Source: Pseudomonadota bacterium (GTDB taxonomy: Bacteria > Pseudomonadota > Gammaproteobacteria > Burkholderiales > Burkholderiaceae_C). Taken from it: a stretch of 35,246 nucleotides of DNA. The notes below the pieces were generated by a model. The model did not search any database and had not been told where the DNA came from. It saw only the letters and a program-made list of their open reading frames with translations. Below are positions 8,119 through 16,457 of the stretch, in pieces (the first letter of the stretch is position 1; every line of letters begins with the position of its first letter). The stretch covers positions 1 to 35,246 of the forward strand of contig JAUNUR010000030.1 of assembly GCA_030538085.1 (NCBI GenBank), given 5' to 3'. A program made the position numbers and the translations under genes.

Positions 8119-9131
8119 GCACGACCCTGCTCACCGGCTGCGCCGGCTTCATCGGCATGCACTGCGCCCTGGCCCTGCTGGCGCGCGGCGAGCAGGTGGT
8201 GGGCATCGACAACCTGAACGCCTATTACGACCCGGCGTTGAAAGAGGCGCGGCTGTCGTGCCTGACCAGCCACCCCAACTTCCGCTTCGAGCGCATCGAC
8301 ATCGCCGACCGCGCGGCCATGGCCGATTTGTTCGCCCGCGTGCAACCCGCGCGCGTGCTGCATTTGGCGGCCCAGGCGGGCGTGCGCTACTCCATCGACC
8401 AGCCGGGCGACTACACCGACAGCAACCTGCTCGGCTTCGCCCACATGCTCGAAGGCTGCCGCGCGGCGAAGGTGGCGCACCTGGTGTTCGCCAGCAGCTC
8501 CAGCGTGTACGGCGGCAACGCCAAGCTGCCTTACAGCGAGCGCGACGCGGTCGACCACCCCATCAGCTACTACGCCGCCACCAAGAAAGCCAATGAGGTG
8601 ATGGCGCACACTTACGCGCATCTGTACCGCATCCCGGTCACCGGCCTGCGCTTCTTCACCGTCTACGGCCCCTGGGGCAGGCCCGACATGGCGCTGTTCA
8701 AGTTCACCCGCGCCATGCTGGCGGGCGAGCCGATCGATGTGTACGGCGAAGGCCAACTGGTACGCGACTTCACCTACATCGACGACATCGTGGAAGGCGT
8801 GCTGCGCGTGCTGGACAAACCCGCCATGCCAGACCCGGCCTACGACCCCGCCGCACCCAACCCCGGCACCAGCAACGCGCCCTACCGCATCTTCAACATC
8901 GGCAACAGCGCGCCCACGGTGCTGATGGACTACATCACCGCGCTCGAATCGGCGCTGGGCATCACCGCGCGCAAGCACATGCTGCCCATCCAGCCCGGCG
9001 ACATGCACAGCACGGCGGCCGACACCTCGGCGCTGGCGGCGTGGGTGGGCTTTGCACCGTCAACACCGGTTCAAACGGGTGTGGCACGCTTCGTGGATTG
9101 GTACAGGAAGTTTTATGAAACACACCCTTGA
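8115..9131 (+). CDS. UDP-glucuronate 4-epimerase-like SDR protein
   Basis: 338 residues, extended short-chain dehydrogenase fold. The NAD-binding TGCAGFIG (G8, G11, G14), the SSSVYG strand and the catalytic Y153-x-x-x-K157 (YYAATKK) are all present. The segment RFFTVYGPWGRPDMALFKF and the sequence around RDFTYIDDIVEGV are typical of UDP-glucuronate 4-epimerases (CapI/WbpP-like group), which interconvert UDP-glucuronate and UDP-galacturonate. The next enzyme gene, ugd, makes UDP-glucuronate and so supports this substrate. The ATG overlaps the GT39 stop by four bases, which indicates coupled translation. A UDP-glucose/GlcNAc 4-epimerase role is the main alternative but fits the motif pattern less well. 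Confidence 0.9.
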   Translation: MSTTLLTGCAGFIGMHCALALLARGEQVVGIDNLNAYYDPALKEARLSCLTSHPNFRFERIDIADRAAMADLFARVQPARVLHLAAQAGVRYSIDQPGDYTDSNLLGFAHMLEGCRAAKVAHLVFASSSSVYGGNAKLPYSERDAVDHPISYYAATKKANEVMAHTYAHLYRIPVTGLRFFTVYGPWGRPDMALFKFTRAMLAGEPIDVYGEGQLVRDFTYIDDIVEGVLRVLDKPAMPDPAYDPAAPNPGTSNAPYRIFNIGNSAPTVLMDYITALESALGITARKHMLPIQPGDMHSTAADTSALAAWVGFAPSTPVQTGVARFVDWYRKFYETHP

Positions 9132-9236
9132 GTCGCCCGCGGCACCTTCCCCCCTCTCCTGCGGGAGGGGGGACGCAGCCAGTGCCCGGCGCAGGTCCGG
9201 GCACGGCTACCGCGCGCATGACCTGCTCCGCGGCCG
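9129..9236 (+). repeat. GAGTCGCC-type extragenic repeat, copy 1
   Basis: Most of the 170-base gap between the epimerase gene and ugd is this repeat: GAGTCGCC(C/T)GCGGC, CCTTCCCCCC, a G/C-run hairpin, CCGGCGCAGGTCCGG and a CCGCGGCC end. The same order of blocks occurs at 30145-30236 and, inverted, at 25735-25826. It starts in the last codons of the epimerase gene. Nothing else was seen in the gap. Confidence 0.65.
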
Positions 9237-9301
9237 CTTGAGCTTGAATTTCTTGGAAACGCTTCAGGTCGGTCTGTGACCGGCTACAGGAAACCGCTGA
9301 A

Positions 9302-10642
9302 ATGAAAGTCACCGTTTTTGGCACCGGCTACGTCGGTCTGGTTCAGGGGGCCGTGCTGGCCGATGTGGGGCACGACGTGGTTTGCGTCGATGTCGACGAG
9401 ACCAAGGTGGCCGCGCTCAAGGCCGGCCGCATCCCCATCCACGAGCCGGGGCTGGAGCCCATCGTGCAGGCCAACCACGCGGCGGGCCGGCTGCACTTCA
9501 CCACCGACGCGGCCGAGGGCGTGGCGCACGGCGATTTGATCTTTCTGGCCGTGGGTACGCCCCCCGACGAGGACGGCAGTGCCGACCTGCAGCACGTGCT
9601 GACGGTGGCACGCACCATCGCCGCGCACATGACAGCGCCCAAGACCATCGTCAACAAATCCACCGTGCCCGTGGGCACCGCCGACAAGGTGGCCGAGGCC
9701 GTGCGCGCGGGCCTGCAAGCGCGCGGCGCCGACATCGCGTTCGAGGTCGTCAGCAACCCCGAATTCCTGAAGGAAGGCAACGCCGTGGCCGACTGCCAGC
9801 GGCCCGACCGCATCATCATCGGCACCGGCAGCGCGGCAGTCGAGGCCCAGTTGCGCGAGCTGTACGCCCCCTTCAACCGCAACCACGACCGCATGGTGGT
9901 GATGGACGTGCGCAGCGCCGAGCTGACCAAGTACGCCGCCAACGCCATGCTGGCCACCAAGATCAGCTTCATCAACGAGATCGCCAACCTGGCCGAGCGC
10001 CTGGGCGCAGACATCGAGGCCGTGCGCCGCGGCATCGGCAGCGATCCGCGCATTGGCTACCACTTCATCTACCCCGGCGTGGGCTACGGCGGCAGTTGCT
10101 TTCCCAAGGACGTGAAGGCGCTGATCCACACCGCGCAGTCCATCGGCTTCACGCCCGAAGTGCTGCTGGCCGTGGAGCGCCGCAACGAGTCACAGCGCCG
10201 CGTGCTGCCCGAGCGCATCGTGGCGCACTACGGTGGCAGCCTGAAAGGCAAGACCATCGCCGTCTGGGGCCTGGCCTTCAAGCCCGAGACCGACGACATG
10301 CGCGAGGCGCCCAGCCGCAACCTGCTGCAAGGCTTGTGGGCCGCCGGAGCCACGGTGCGCGCGCACGACCCGGTGGCCATGGACGAGGCGCGCCGCATCT
10401 TCGGCGAGCGCGATGATCTGCTGCTGTGCGACACGCCCACCCAGGCGCTCGAAGGCGCCGACGCGCTGGCCATCGTCACCGAATGGAAGGCCTTCCGCGT
10501 GCCCGACTTCGCGCAGATGGCGCGCCTGCTGAAGGACCGCATGGTGTTCGATGGCCGCAACCTGTACGACCCGGCGGTGCTGGCGCGGCACGGGCTGGGC
10601 TACGAGTCGATTGGCAGGCAGGCTGTACCGGCACCATCGTGA
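9302..10642 (+). CDS. ugd: UDP-glucose 6-dehydrogenase
   Basis: 446 residues, the usual length. Oxidises UDP-glucose to UDP-glucuronate with two NAD+. The N-terminal Rossmann motif is [16 protein letters not shown]; the central domain shows NPEFLKEG and [17 protein letters not shown]; the catalytic C266 lies in GGSCFPKD; the C-terminal UDP-binding domain follows ([15 protein letters not shown]). An AGGA sequence lies about 12 bases before the ATG. It follows the epimerase gene across a 170-base repeat-filled gap, so it may be in the same operon or have its own promoter. It supplies the uronate precursor that the epimerase, GT2 and GT39 enzymes probably use, and may serve other polysaccharides too. 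Confidence 0.96.
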   Translation: MKVTVFGTGYVGLVQGAVLADVGHDVVCVDVDETKVAALKAGRIPIHEPGLEPIVQANHAAGRLHFTTDAAEGVAHGDLIFLAVGTPPDEDGSADLQHVLTVARTIAAHMTAPKTIVNKSTVPVGTADKVAEAVRAGLQARGADIAFEVVSNPEFLKEGNAVADCQRPDRIIIGTGSAAVEAQLRELYAPFNRNHDRMVVMDVRSAELTKYAANAMLATKISFINEIANLAERLGADIEAVRRGIGSDPRIGYHFIYPGVGYGGSCFPKDVKALIHTAQSIGFTPEVLLAVERRNESQRRVLPERIVAHYGGSLKGKTIAVWGLAFKPETDDMREAPSRNLLQGLWAAGATVRAHDPVAMDEARRIFGERDDLLLCDTPTQALEGADALAIVTEWKAFRVPDFAQMARLLKDRMVFDGRNLYDPAVLARHGLGYESIGRQAVPAPS

Positions 10643-10643
10643 T

Positions 10644-10697
10644 GCTACTCAAACAATAGCTACCAGCGCTTGCTTCACAAGCGTTGAAGCCATTTTT
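10644..10697 (+). repeat. ATAGCTAC-type extragenic repeat, copy 2
   Basis: Begins directly after the ugd stop: ATAGCTACCAGCGCTTG, a five-base loop, CAAGCG, then GAAGCCATTTTT. The 6-bp stem CGCTTG/CAAGCG followed by GAAGCCA and a run of five T could act as a weak terminator for ugd. Related copies are at 4461-4516, 26630-26690 and 35064-35110. Confidence 0.65.
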
Positions 10698-10712
10698 CAT
10701 TCACAAATTGCC

Positions 10713-11585
10713 ATGCCCCGATTCGCCGCCAACCTGAGCATGCTGTACCCCGAACTGTCCTTTTTGGACCGCTTCGAGGCGGCGGCGCGTGACGGCTTCG
10801 AGGCGGTGGAATACCTGTTCCCCTACGCGTATCCCGCCAAAGAACTGACGGCGCAGCTGAAGGCCCATGGCTTGCAACAGGTGCTGTTCAACGCGCCGCC
10901 AGGCGGTGTCGATGCGGCTGGCATCGACACCGCCTGGGCCGCCGGCCTGCGCGGCACCGCCAGCGTGCCAGGGCGCGAGGATGAGTTCCGCGCTGGCGTG
11001 CAACTGGCGCTGCGCTACGCCGCCGCGCTGGACTGCCCGCGCATCCACTGCATGGCTGGCTTGCTGAGCGACGACACGCCGCGCGGCGCCGCGCGCGACA
11101 CCTTCGTGCGCAACCTGCGCTGGGCCGCCACCGAGGCGGCGCACGAAGGGCGCGACATCCTGATCGAGCCCATCAACCCGCGCGACATGCCGCGCTTTTT
11201 TCTCAACCGGCAGGACGAGGCGCACGCCATCGCGCAGGAAGTGGGCGCATCCAACCTCAAGGTGCAGTTCGACCTGTACCACTGCCAGATCGTCGAGGGC
11301 GACGTAGCGGCCAAGATCCGCCACTACTTGCCTACCGGCCGCGTGGGCCACATCCAGATCGCCGGCGTGCCCGAGCGGCACGAGCCCGACGTGGGCGAGC
11401 TGAACTACCCCTACCTGTTCGGCGTGATCGACGAGGTGGCCGCGGCAAGCGGCTGGCAAGGCTGGGTCGGCTGCGAATACCGCCCCCGCTGGGGCGGACA
11501 GCCAGACGGCACGTCGCTGGGGCTTGAATGGCTGAAGGCGGCGCAAAGCACGCGGACACTGCGCGGATTACTTAAGTTTTCATAG
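10713..11585 (+). CDS. hyi: Hydroxypyruvate isomerase-family protein
   Basis: 290 residues, a xylose-isomerase-like/AP-endonuclease-2 TIM barrel. The two metal-binding/catalytic glutamates of the Hyi group are recognisable at E152 ([15 protein letters not shown]) and E255 (GCEYRPR), together with [14 protein letters not shown] and [15 protein letters not shown]. The family converts hydroxypyruvate and tartronate semialdehyde into one another, or isomerises 2-oxo-tetronate (OtnI). Adjacent genes do not decide between these: no glyoxylate carboligase or tartronate semialdehyde reductase gene is in view. The start at 10713 ([11 protein letters not shown]) matches the family; upstream in-frame codons run back into ugd. 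It is some 30 residues longer than many members, mainly at the C-terminus and in loops. Confidence 0.9.
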   Translation: MPRFAANLSMLYPELSFLDRFEAAARDGFEAVEYLFPYAYPAKELTAQLKAHGLQQVLFNAPPGGVDAAGIDTAWAAGLRGTASVPGREDEFRAGVQLALRYAAALDCPRIHCMAGLLSDDTPRGAARDTFVRNLRWAATEAAHEGRDILIEPINPRDMPRFFLNRQDEAHAIAQEVGASNLKVQFDLYHCQIVEGDVAAKIRHYLPTGRVGHIQIAGVPERHEPDVGELNYPYLFGVIDEVAAASGWQGWVGCEYRPRWGGQPDGTSLGLEWLKAAQSTRTLRGLLKFS

Positions 11586-11818
11586 CGTCCGGACGTTACA
11601 AACGCAACGAAAAATCAAGCACGCCACCCACGAAGCTCGTGACGTATTTCACGGCGGAGGCTGTCAACGGCCTGACCTCCTACGGGGTTGAACACAGGTG
11701 CTCTTTAACGTGGCGGCATGGCGGGGCGGGCCTTTTTGGAGCCATGCGCCGTTGACGCCGACAAGCCGAGGGTGGGCAAGTTCCGCCCCATGACAACACA
11801 CCAAGGAAGGAGTCCATC
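11586..11818. other. Gene-free stretch before the RcnB/CigR-like gene
   Basis: 233 bases between hyi and the RcnB/CigR-like gene. The only structure noticed is an inverted repeat GCATGGC/GCCATGC (11716-11722 and 11741-11747) and the ribosome binding site near 11804-11813. No terminator or promoter could be called with confidence. Confidence 0.4.
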
Positions 11819-12424
11819 ATGTCATCCATGTTCACTCAATCCCGCGTGCTCGCCGTATTGCTGGCGGCCGCGCTCGGCGCGGGCAGCGCCCTGGCGGAAA
11901 AACCTGACTGGGCCGGGGGCGGCAAAAACCGTGGCGACGATACGCGCGGTCAGATGAAGCACCAGCGCGATGATCGCGGCCAGCGCGCCAATCGTGGGGG
12001 CGACCGCGACCAGCGCTGGACAAGCGACGACGACCGCCGTGACCGTGGCGCGGACCGCCGCAAGGCACGCGGCGCATCCAGTGCACCCGCGATAACCATC
12101 GCCCCCGGCAGTTTCTTCAACGACGGCCAACGCCGCCATGCACAGCAGTGGTATGGCGAGCAGTCCCGCGCTGGCCGCTGCCCGCCCGGCCTGGCCAAGA
12201 AGAACAACGGCTGCATGCCTCCCGGCCAGGCGAAGAAATGGCGCATGGGCCAGGCGCTGCCCTCGGACGTGGTGTATTACCCAGTGCCGCAGCCCGTGCT
12301 GCAGCAACTGGGCCTGCCGCCAGCGGGCTATGAATACGTGCGCGTGGCCAACGACATTCTGCTGATGGCCACCGGCACCCGCATGGTAGTCGACGCCATC
12401 TCCGACCTGGGGCGGATGTTCTGA
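11819..12424 (+). CDS. RcnB/CigR-like exported protein
   Basis: 201 residues. A signal peptide (residues 1-26, cleavage likely after ALA) leads into a charged low-complexity region rich in Arg, Asp, Gly and Gln (about 30-85), then a conserved C-terminal part: CPPGLAKKNNGCMPPGQAKKW, and a last block with LGLPPAGYEYVRVANDILL. This ending resembles the RcnB/CigR group of periplasmic or inner-membrane-anchored proteins; members have been tied to nickel/cobalt homeostasis or, in Salmonella, to virulence control. Its own role is unknown. A good AAGGAAGGAG ribosome binding site precedes the ATG. The stop overlaps the start of the lipoprotein gene by one base (TGATG). The 233 bases upstream hold no gene. 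Confidence 0.82.
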   Translation: MSSMFTQSRVLAVLLAAALGAGSALAEKPDWAGGGKNRGDDTRGQMKHQRDDRGQRANRGGDRDQRWTSDDDRRDRGADRRKARGASSAPAITIAPGSFFNDGQRRHAQQWYGEQSRAGRCPPGLAKKNNGCMPPGQAKKWRMGQALPSDVVYYPVPQPVLQQLGLPPAGYEYVRVANDILLMATGTRMVVDAISDLGRMF

Positions 12425-13014
12425 TGACGAAAGCTACAAATCGCCGCGATGGCTTGCGGCTGCTGGGCGCCCTGGCGCTGAGTGGCCTGTTGCCGGCGGG
12501 GTTGACCGCCTGTGCCAGTGGCGGCGGCACCAACCCCGCAGGCTACACGGTATCCCGGCTACGGCTGAACGAGTTGCTGGCCACGCGTTTTCCGGTCACG
12601 CGCAGCTTTGCAGGCCTGGCCGAGCTCACCCTGCAATCGCCGCGCCTCAACCTGTTGCCGGCATCCAACCGCGTGGCCACCGCGCTCGATCTGGCGCTGT
12701 CCGAGCGCATTGGCAACACGCGCTACACGGGCGGCATGGATCTGGATTGCGGCCTGCGGCTCGACCTGCGGGAAGGTGCCGTGCGCATGAGCGACGTGCG
12801 CGTCAACCGGCTGATGATCGACCAGTTGCCACGCGCGCAGCAACTGCTGCTGTCGCAATACGCCCCCGCCGTGGCGGAACGCCTGCTGTCCGACATGGTG
12901 CTCTATCACCTGCCAGCCGAGCATCTGGCGCTGGCCCGCAACCTGGGACTGGGCACCGCCGCGCTGCGTGTGCTGCCAGAGGGCTTGCGCATCGAGATGG
13001 TGCCCAATAGCTGA
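12424..13014 (+). CDS. DUF1439-type lipoprotein
   Basis: 196 residues. The N-terminus carries a twin-arginine-like RRDGLRLLGALALS signal and a lipobox LTAC with the lipidated cysteine at residue 30, so the mature protein is probably a membrane-anchored lipoprotein. The body (about 40-190) resembles the DUF1439/YceB group of lipid-binding-like lipoproteins: SRLRLNELLATRFPV, then a central LSERIGNTRYTGGMDLDCGLR. Function unknown. It overlaps the preceding RcnB/CigR-like gene by one base and is surely co-translated with it, suggesting a shared envelope role. It ends 85 bases from the convergent glutathione transferase gene; no obvious terminator was seen between them. Confidence 0.78.
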   Translation: MTKATNRRDGLRLLGALALSGLLPAGLTACASGGGTNPAGYTVSRLRLNELLATRFPVTRSFAGLAELTLQSPRLNLLPASNRVATALDLALSERIGNTRYTGGMDLDCGLRLDLREGAVRMSDVRVNRLMIDQLPRAQQLLLSQYAPAVAERLLSDMVLYHLPAEHLALARNLGLGTAALRVLPEGLRIEMVPNS

Positions 13015-13099
13015 TCAGGCGACGCCCAGCCAGCACCATGCCTGGATTGCGCCGCCACCCCCCTTGCGAAGTGCGAAGGATGTGCCGGTTTAGCTGGCT

Positions 13100-13804
13100 T
13101 CATGTCATCGGCACCTGCAGCCCCCGCTGCACCGCGGGCCGCGCCAAAAAGGCATCCAGCACACGCTGCACTTCGCGGAACTCGTCGAAGCCCACCAGCT
13201 CACGCGCCTCGTAGAAGCCGATCAGGTTGCGCACCCACGGAAAGGTGGCGATGTCGGCGATGGTGTAGTCGTCGCCCATGATCCACTGGCGGCCCTTCAG
13301 ATGACCGTCCAGCACGCGCAGCAGGCGCTGGCTTTCGGCCACGTAGCGGCCCAGAGGGCGCTTATCCTCGTAATCCTTGCCGGCGAACTTGTGGAAAAAC
13401 CCAAGCTGGCCAAACATGGGGCCCAGACCACCCATCTGCCACATCAGCCATTGCAGCGTCTGGTAGCGCGCGGCCGGGTCAGCGGGCAGCAACTGGCCGG
13501 TCTTTTCGGCCAGATAGATCAGGATCGCGCCCGATTCGAACAAGGGCAACGGACGACCGCCGGGGCCATCGGGGTCGATGATGGCCGGGATCTTGTTGTT
13601 CGGATTGAGCGACAGAAACTCCGGCGAGAACTGCTCGTTCTGGCCGAAGTCGACACGGTGCGCCTCGTAGGGCAGGCCAGTTTCTTCCAGGATGATCGAG
13701 GCCTTCACGCCGTTGGGCGTGGTCAGCGAATACAGCTGCAAACGCTCGGGGTGGCGGGGCTGCCACTTGCGGGTAATGGGAAAGTTGTCGAGTGCGTGAT
13801 TCAT
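13100..13804 (-). CDS. Glutathione S-transferase, YghU/YfcG-like
   Basis: 234 residues. The N-terminal thioredoxin-like domain has the TPNG motif (LYSLTTPNGVKASIILEETG) of the nu-class/disulfide-bond oxidoreductase group, then LNPNNKIPAI and the glutathione-binding ESGAILIYLAEK. The C-terminal helical domain includes the N-capping segment DDYTIADIATFPW. Members of this group act on organic hydroperoxides and reduce disulfides with glutathione; the physiological substrate here is unknown. Start at 13804 (MNHALDNFPITRKW) fits the YghU-like N-terminal extension. Divergent from the small ORF/hydrolase pair, with a 103-bp gap. Confidence 0.92.
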   Translation of the reverse strand: MNHALDNFPITRKWQPRHPERLQLYSLTTPNGVKASIILEETGLPYEAHRVDFGQNEQFSPEFLSLNPNNKIPAIIDPDGPGGRPLPLFESGAILIYLAEKTGQLLPADPAARYQTLQWLMWQMGGLGPMFGQLGFFHKFAGKDYEDKRPLGRYVAESQRLLRVLDGHLKGRQWIMGDDYTIADIATFPWVRNLIGFYEARELVGFDEFREVQRVLDAFLARPAVQRGLQVPMT

Positions 13805-13907
13805 GTGGTCAATATACGCCGCCCAGCCCCGGCGCGTGGTGCCACGAGCGCATGCTTGCGCTTAAAGTCGTGACTTCACCCGAGAAGCCAGACGCCCCCG
13901 TACAGCC

Positions 13908-14018
13908 ATGAACGCACCGCAGCACCGCGAGCTGCCCGCACCCTCCGCCCGGGCTGCGACCGCCGCGCGCGGCTTCATCGACCGCGTGGTGCGCGAAGCC
14001 ATTGCGCGCGCGCCATGA
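13908..14018 (+). CDS. Small ORF coupled to the hydrolase gene (36 aa)
   Basis: A 36-codon ORF starting MNAPQHRELP and ending VVREAIARAP. Its stop overlaps the ATG of the hydrolase gene by four bases (ATGA), a standard sign of translational coupling. The sequence is basic and alanine-rich with a plausible C-terminal amphipathic helix (FIDRVVREAIARA). I do not recognise a family. It may be a real small protein, a leader that brings ribosomes to the hydrolase start, or chance. Confidence 0.4.
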   Translation: MNAPQHRELPAPSARAATAARGFIDRVVREAIARAP

Positions 14019-14911
14019 TGCGGAACGACTCCACGCTCTCCACCTTCGTCAGCACGTACGGCGAATCGTTGTCGCTGCACGACTGGCCGTTGTCGGCCGG
14101 CTGGCCCACGCGCGGCGTGGTGCTGCTGGTGCACGGGCTGGGCGAACACGTGGGGCGCTACATGCACGTGGCCGATCAGTTGAACCAGTGGGGGTTTTCG
14201 GTGCGCGGTTACGACCAGCACGGCCATGGCGAATCGATGGGCGTGCGCGGCGATCTGCCCGACGACGACCAGTTGCTGACCGACCTGGCATCCGTCATCG
14301 ACGACACGCGCACGCGCATGGACGACCGCCTGCCGCTGATTCTGCTGGGACACTCCATGGGTGGCCTGGTGGCCGCGCGGCTGGTGTCGCTCAAGCTGCG
14401 GCGGGTCGATGCGCTGGTGCTGGCATCGCCCGCGCTGGACGTGGGCATGAGCATGGTGCAGAAGGCGCTGGTCAGCTCGCTGTACCGGATGGCGCCGCGA
14501 ATGCGGCTGGGCAACGGACTGAACGCGCGCTACCTGTCACATGACCATGCGGTGGTCGACGCCTACCGCGACGACCCGCTGGTGCATGACCGCATCAGTG
14601 CGCGGCTGGCGCACTTCATCGCCACGGCGGGGCCGGCTGTGTTGCGGCGCGCCCCCCGCTGGCGCGTGCCCACGCTGCTGCTGTACGCGGGGCAGGACCG
14701 CCTGGTCAATCCGGCCGGCAGCGAAGCCTTCGCCAAGGCCGCGCCGGCTCGGACGGTCAGCGCGCAATCCTTTCCGATGCACTACCACGAGCTGTTCAAC
14801 GAACTGGAAAGCGAGGTCGTGTTCGAAGCCTTGCGCGACTGGCTGACGGCGCGTTTTCAACCCATCGTGCTGGGCCACGCACCCAAGCCCGTCACGCGGG
14901 TGGTGATTTGA
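14015..14911 (+). CDS. Monoacylglycerol lipase-like alpha/beta hydrolase
   Basis: 298 residues of the serine-aminopeptidase/'hydrolase_4' lysophospholipase group. The early VLLVHGLGEHVGRY (oxyanion-hole HG), the nucleophile S114 in GHSMGG, D228 (AGQDRLV) and H258 (MHYHELFNE) give a complete catalytic triad. Also typical is GYDQHGHGESMG. Members split monoacylglycerols or lysophospholipids; the real substrate is not known. No signal peptide, so probably cytoplasmic or membrane-peripheral. Two tandem ATGs occur at 14015; the first overlaps the stop of the preceding 36-codon ORF. Downstream comes a REP-like repeat region and MITE copy 2. Confidence 0.92.
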   Translation: MMRNDSTLSTFVSTYGESLSLHDWPLSAGWPTRGVVLLVHGLGEHVGRYMHVADQLNQWGFSVRGYDQHGHGESMGVRGDLPDDDQLLTDLASVIDDTRTRMDDRLPLILLGHSMGGLVAARLVSLKLRRVDALVLASPALDVGMSMVQKALVSSLYRMAPRMRLGNGLNARYLSHDHAVVDAYRDDPLVHDRISARLAHFIATAGPAVLRRAPRWRVPTLLLYAGQDRLVNPAGSEAFAKAAPARTVSAQSFPMHYHELFNELESEVVFEALRDWLTARFQPIVLGHAPKPVTRVVI

Positions 14912-14930
14912 TGCGCATGGGCTTTCGAGA

Positions 14931-15034
14931 TGACAAATGACTTCGCTGCGCTTCAATGACAAATGGCGCATTCGTCATTTGTCATGCGGCGCCAGCCGCG
15001 GTCATTCGTCATCGTTCTGAACGTAAAACGGCAT
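14931..15034 (+). repeat. TGACAAATG REP-like cluster, copy 1
   Basis: The motif TGACAAATG occurs at 14931 and again at 14957. The second starts the near-palindrome ATGACAAATG-GCG-CATTCGTCAT. It is followed by a 23-base block (14983-15005) repeated exactly at 21526-21548, and by a tail (15008-15034) that resembles 21297-21322. Ends three bases before MITE copy 2. Confidence 0.65.
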
Positions 15035-15037
15035 GAA

Positions 15038-15271
15038 CCTAGAAACGGCAGTTGGATGCGCCCGAGCGTGCCGTGATGGGCGTGCCAGGCAAGACGCGAG
15101 GACGCGGCAGGCTCGTGCCTGCAAGGACGAGCAACGCCGCATGGCGCGGCCAGCGCGGTGCGATCGGGTGCATAGCGCGCTCACCCAACAGGTGAACGTG
15201 ATCGACGCCGTGAAAGTCAGCGTTCATGCGGGTTGCCCAAGGATGGCGAGCGGTCAACTGCCGTTTCTAGG
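15038..15271 (+). mobile_element. MITE-like element, copy 2 (234 bp, internally deleted)
   Basis: Same orientation and same perfect 17-bp ends as copy 1, but about 80 bases shorter. The segment holding the CCAAAGCTGC/GCAGCTTTGG hairpin is missing and replaced by a short ACGCG join after CCAGGCAAG. The flanks ATGAA (15033-15037) and TTGAA (15272-15276) match at four of five positions, so the target duplication has decayed or been exchanged. The element ends 15 bases from the stop of the MFS gene. Confidence 0.88.
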
Positions 15272-15286
15272 TTGAATGGCCGCACA

Positions 15287-16450
15287 TCAGGCCGCGCGCC
15301 GCCGCCAGCCCAGCCACATCAGCGCGGCCCCCACCAGCGCCAGGGCCGGCAATGAGCCCAGGTTCAGCCACAGCCAGCCCCGCGTGGTCACCAGCGCGCC
15401 GGAGGCGAACGAGGTGAAAGCCATGGTGGCGAACACGCAGAAATTGATCGCCGCCTGCGCGCGGTCCTTCTCCTCGGGCCGGTAAGCCGTCAACGCCAGC
15501 GTGGTGCTGCCAGTGAACAGGAAGTTCCAGCCCACGCCCAGCGCGAACAGCGCGATCAGGAACTGGTGCAGATCGACGCCCGACAGCGCGATGACCACGC
15601 ACACCACGTTCAGCGCCACGCCCACGCCCATGATGGGCAGCACACCAAAGCGCTTGATCAGGTGCCCGGTGAAGAAGCCCGGCGCGAACATGCCGATCAC
15701 GTGCCATTGCAGCACCAGCGCCGTTGATTCGAAGTCGAAGCCGCATACCTGCATCGCCAGCGGCGTGGCCGCCATCAGCAGGTTCATCACGCCATAGCCC
15801 AGCGCAGCGCCCACGGTGGCGACGATGAACACTGGCTGGCGCATGATCTGGCCCAGCGGTCGTCCGGCGCTGTCGCCGGCGATCTTGGCCGGTGCGGGCG
15901 GAAAGTCGATGAAGGCCATCACCCCCATGGCCAGTACCGCCACCACCGCCAGCGCCAGGTAGGCGCCGACGAAAGGCACGGGCAGCACCGCGCGCGTCCA
16001 GGCCGCCAGGTTGGGGCCGGCGATGGCGCCCAGCAGCCCACCCGCCAGCACCAGCGACACGGCCTTTTCGCGCCAGGCCGGCGCGGCCAGCTCGGCCGCG
16101 GCGAAGCGGTACAGCTGCCCGTTGGCGCTGTAATAACCGGCGATCATGGTGGCCGCCACCAGCAGCCAGAACTGGCGCGTCCACGCCGCGAAGGCCGCCA
16201 GCAGCGCCGAGCCCAGGGCTACGGCCAGGCCAATCTGGAAGGAGCCCTTGCGCCCGAAGCGCGCCTGCGTGCGCGCCACCAGCGGCGTGGCCAGCGCGCC
16301 GCCCACCACGTAGCCCATCACCGGCAAGGTCGCCATCCAGCCGTAGGGCGCCAGTTGCAACCCGACCAGTCCGTTGATGGCGATGAAGGTGACGTTGTTG
16401 GTCAGAAACAGGCCCTGGCACAGCGTCAGCAAAAGCAATGGCGTATTCAT
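15287..16450 (-). CDS. MFS transporter
   Basis: 387 residues with about twelve membrane segments. The family loop between segments 2 and 3 appears as ARTQARFGRKGSFQIG (GxxxxRxGRK-type), and a related loop GHLIKRFGVLPIMG lies in the second half. The substrate is not predictable. The start at 16450 (MNTPLLLLTLCQG) puts the first membrane helix at the N-terminus as usual; the upstream ATG at 16495 would overlap the DUF3999 gene. It lies seven bases beyond the DUF3999 stop, so probably forms one transcript with the DUF2339 and DUF3999 genes. MITE copy 2 follows the stop directly. Confidence 0.9.
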   Translation of the reverse strand: MNTPLLLLTLCQGLFLTNNVTFIAINGLVGLQLAPYGWMATLPVMGYVVGGALATPLVARTQARFGRKGSFQIGLAVALGSALLAAFAAWTRQFWLLVAATMIAGYYSANGQLYRFAAAELAAPAWREKAVSLVLAGGLLGAIAGPNLAAWTRAVLPVPFVGAYLALAVVAVLAMGVMAFIDFPPAPAKIAGDSAGRPLGQIMRQPVFIVATVGAALGYGVMNLLMAATPLAMQVCGFDFESTALVLQWHVIGMFAPGFFTGHLIKRFGVLPIMGVGVALNVVCVVIALSGVDLHQFLIALFALGVGWNFLFTGSTTLALTAYRPEEKDRAQAAINFCVFATMAFTSFASGALVTTRGWLWLNLGSLPALALVGAALMWLGWRRRAA

Positions 16451-16457
16451 GCGCCCA

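Noticed and set aside
11716-11747. GCATGGC/GCCATGC inverted repeat as a terminator or operator
   Set aside because: Only seven paired bases with an 18-base loop and no T-run after the stem; likely chance in GC-rich DNA.
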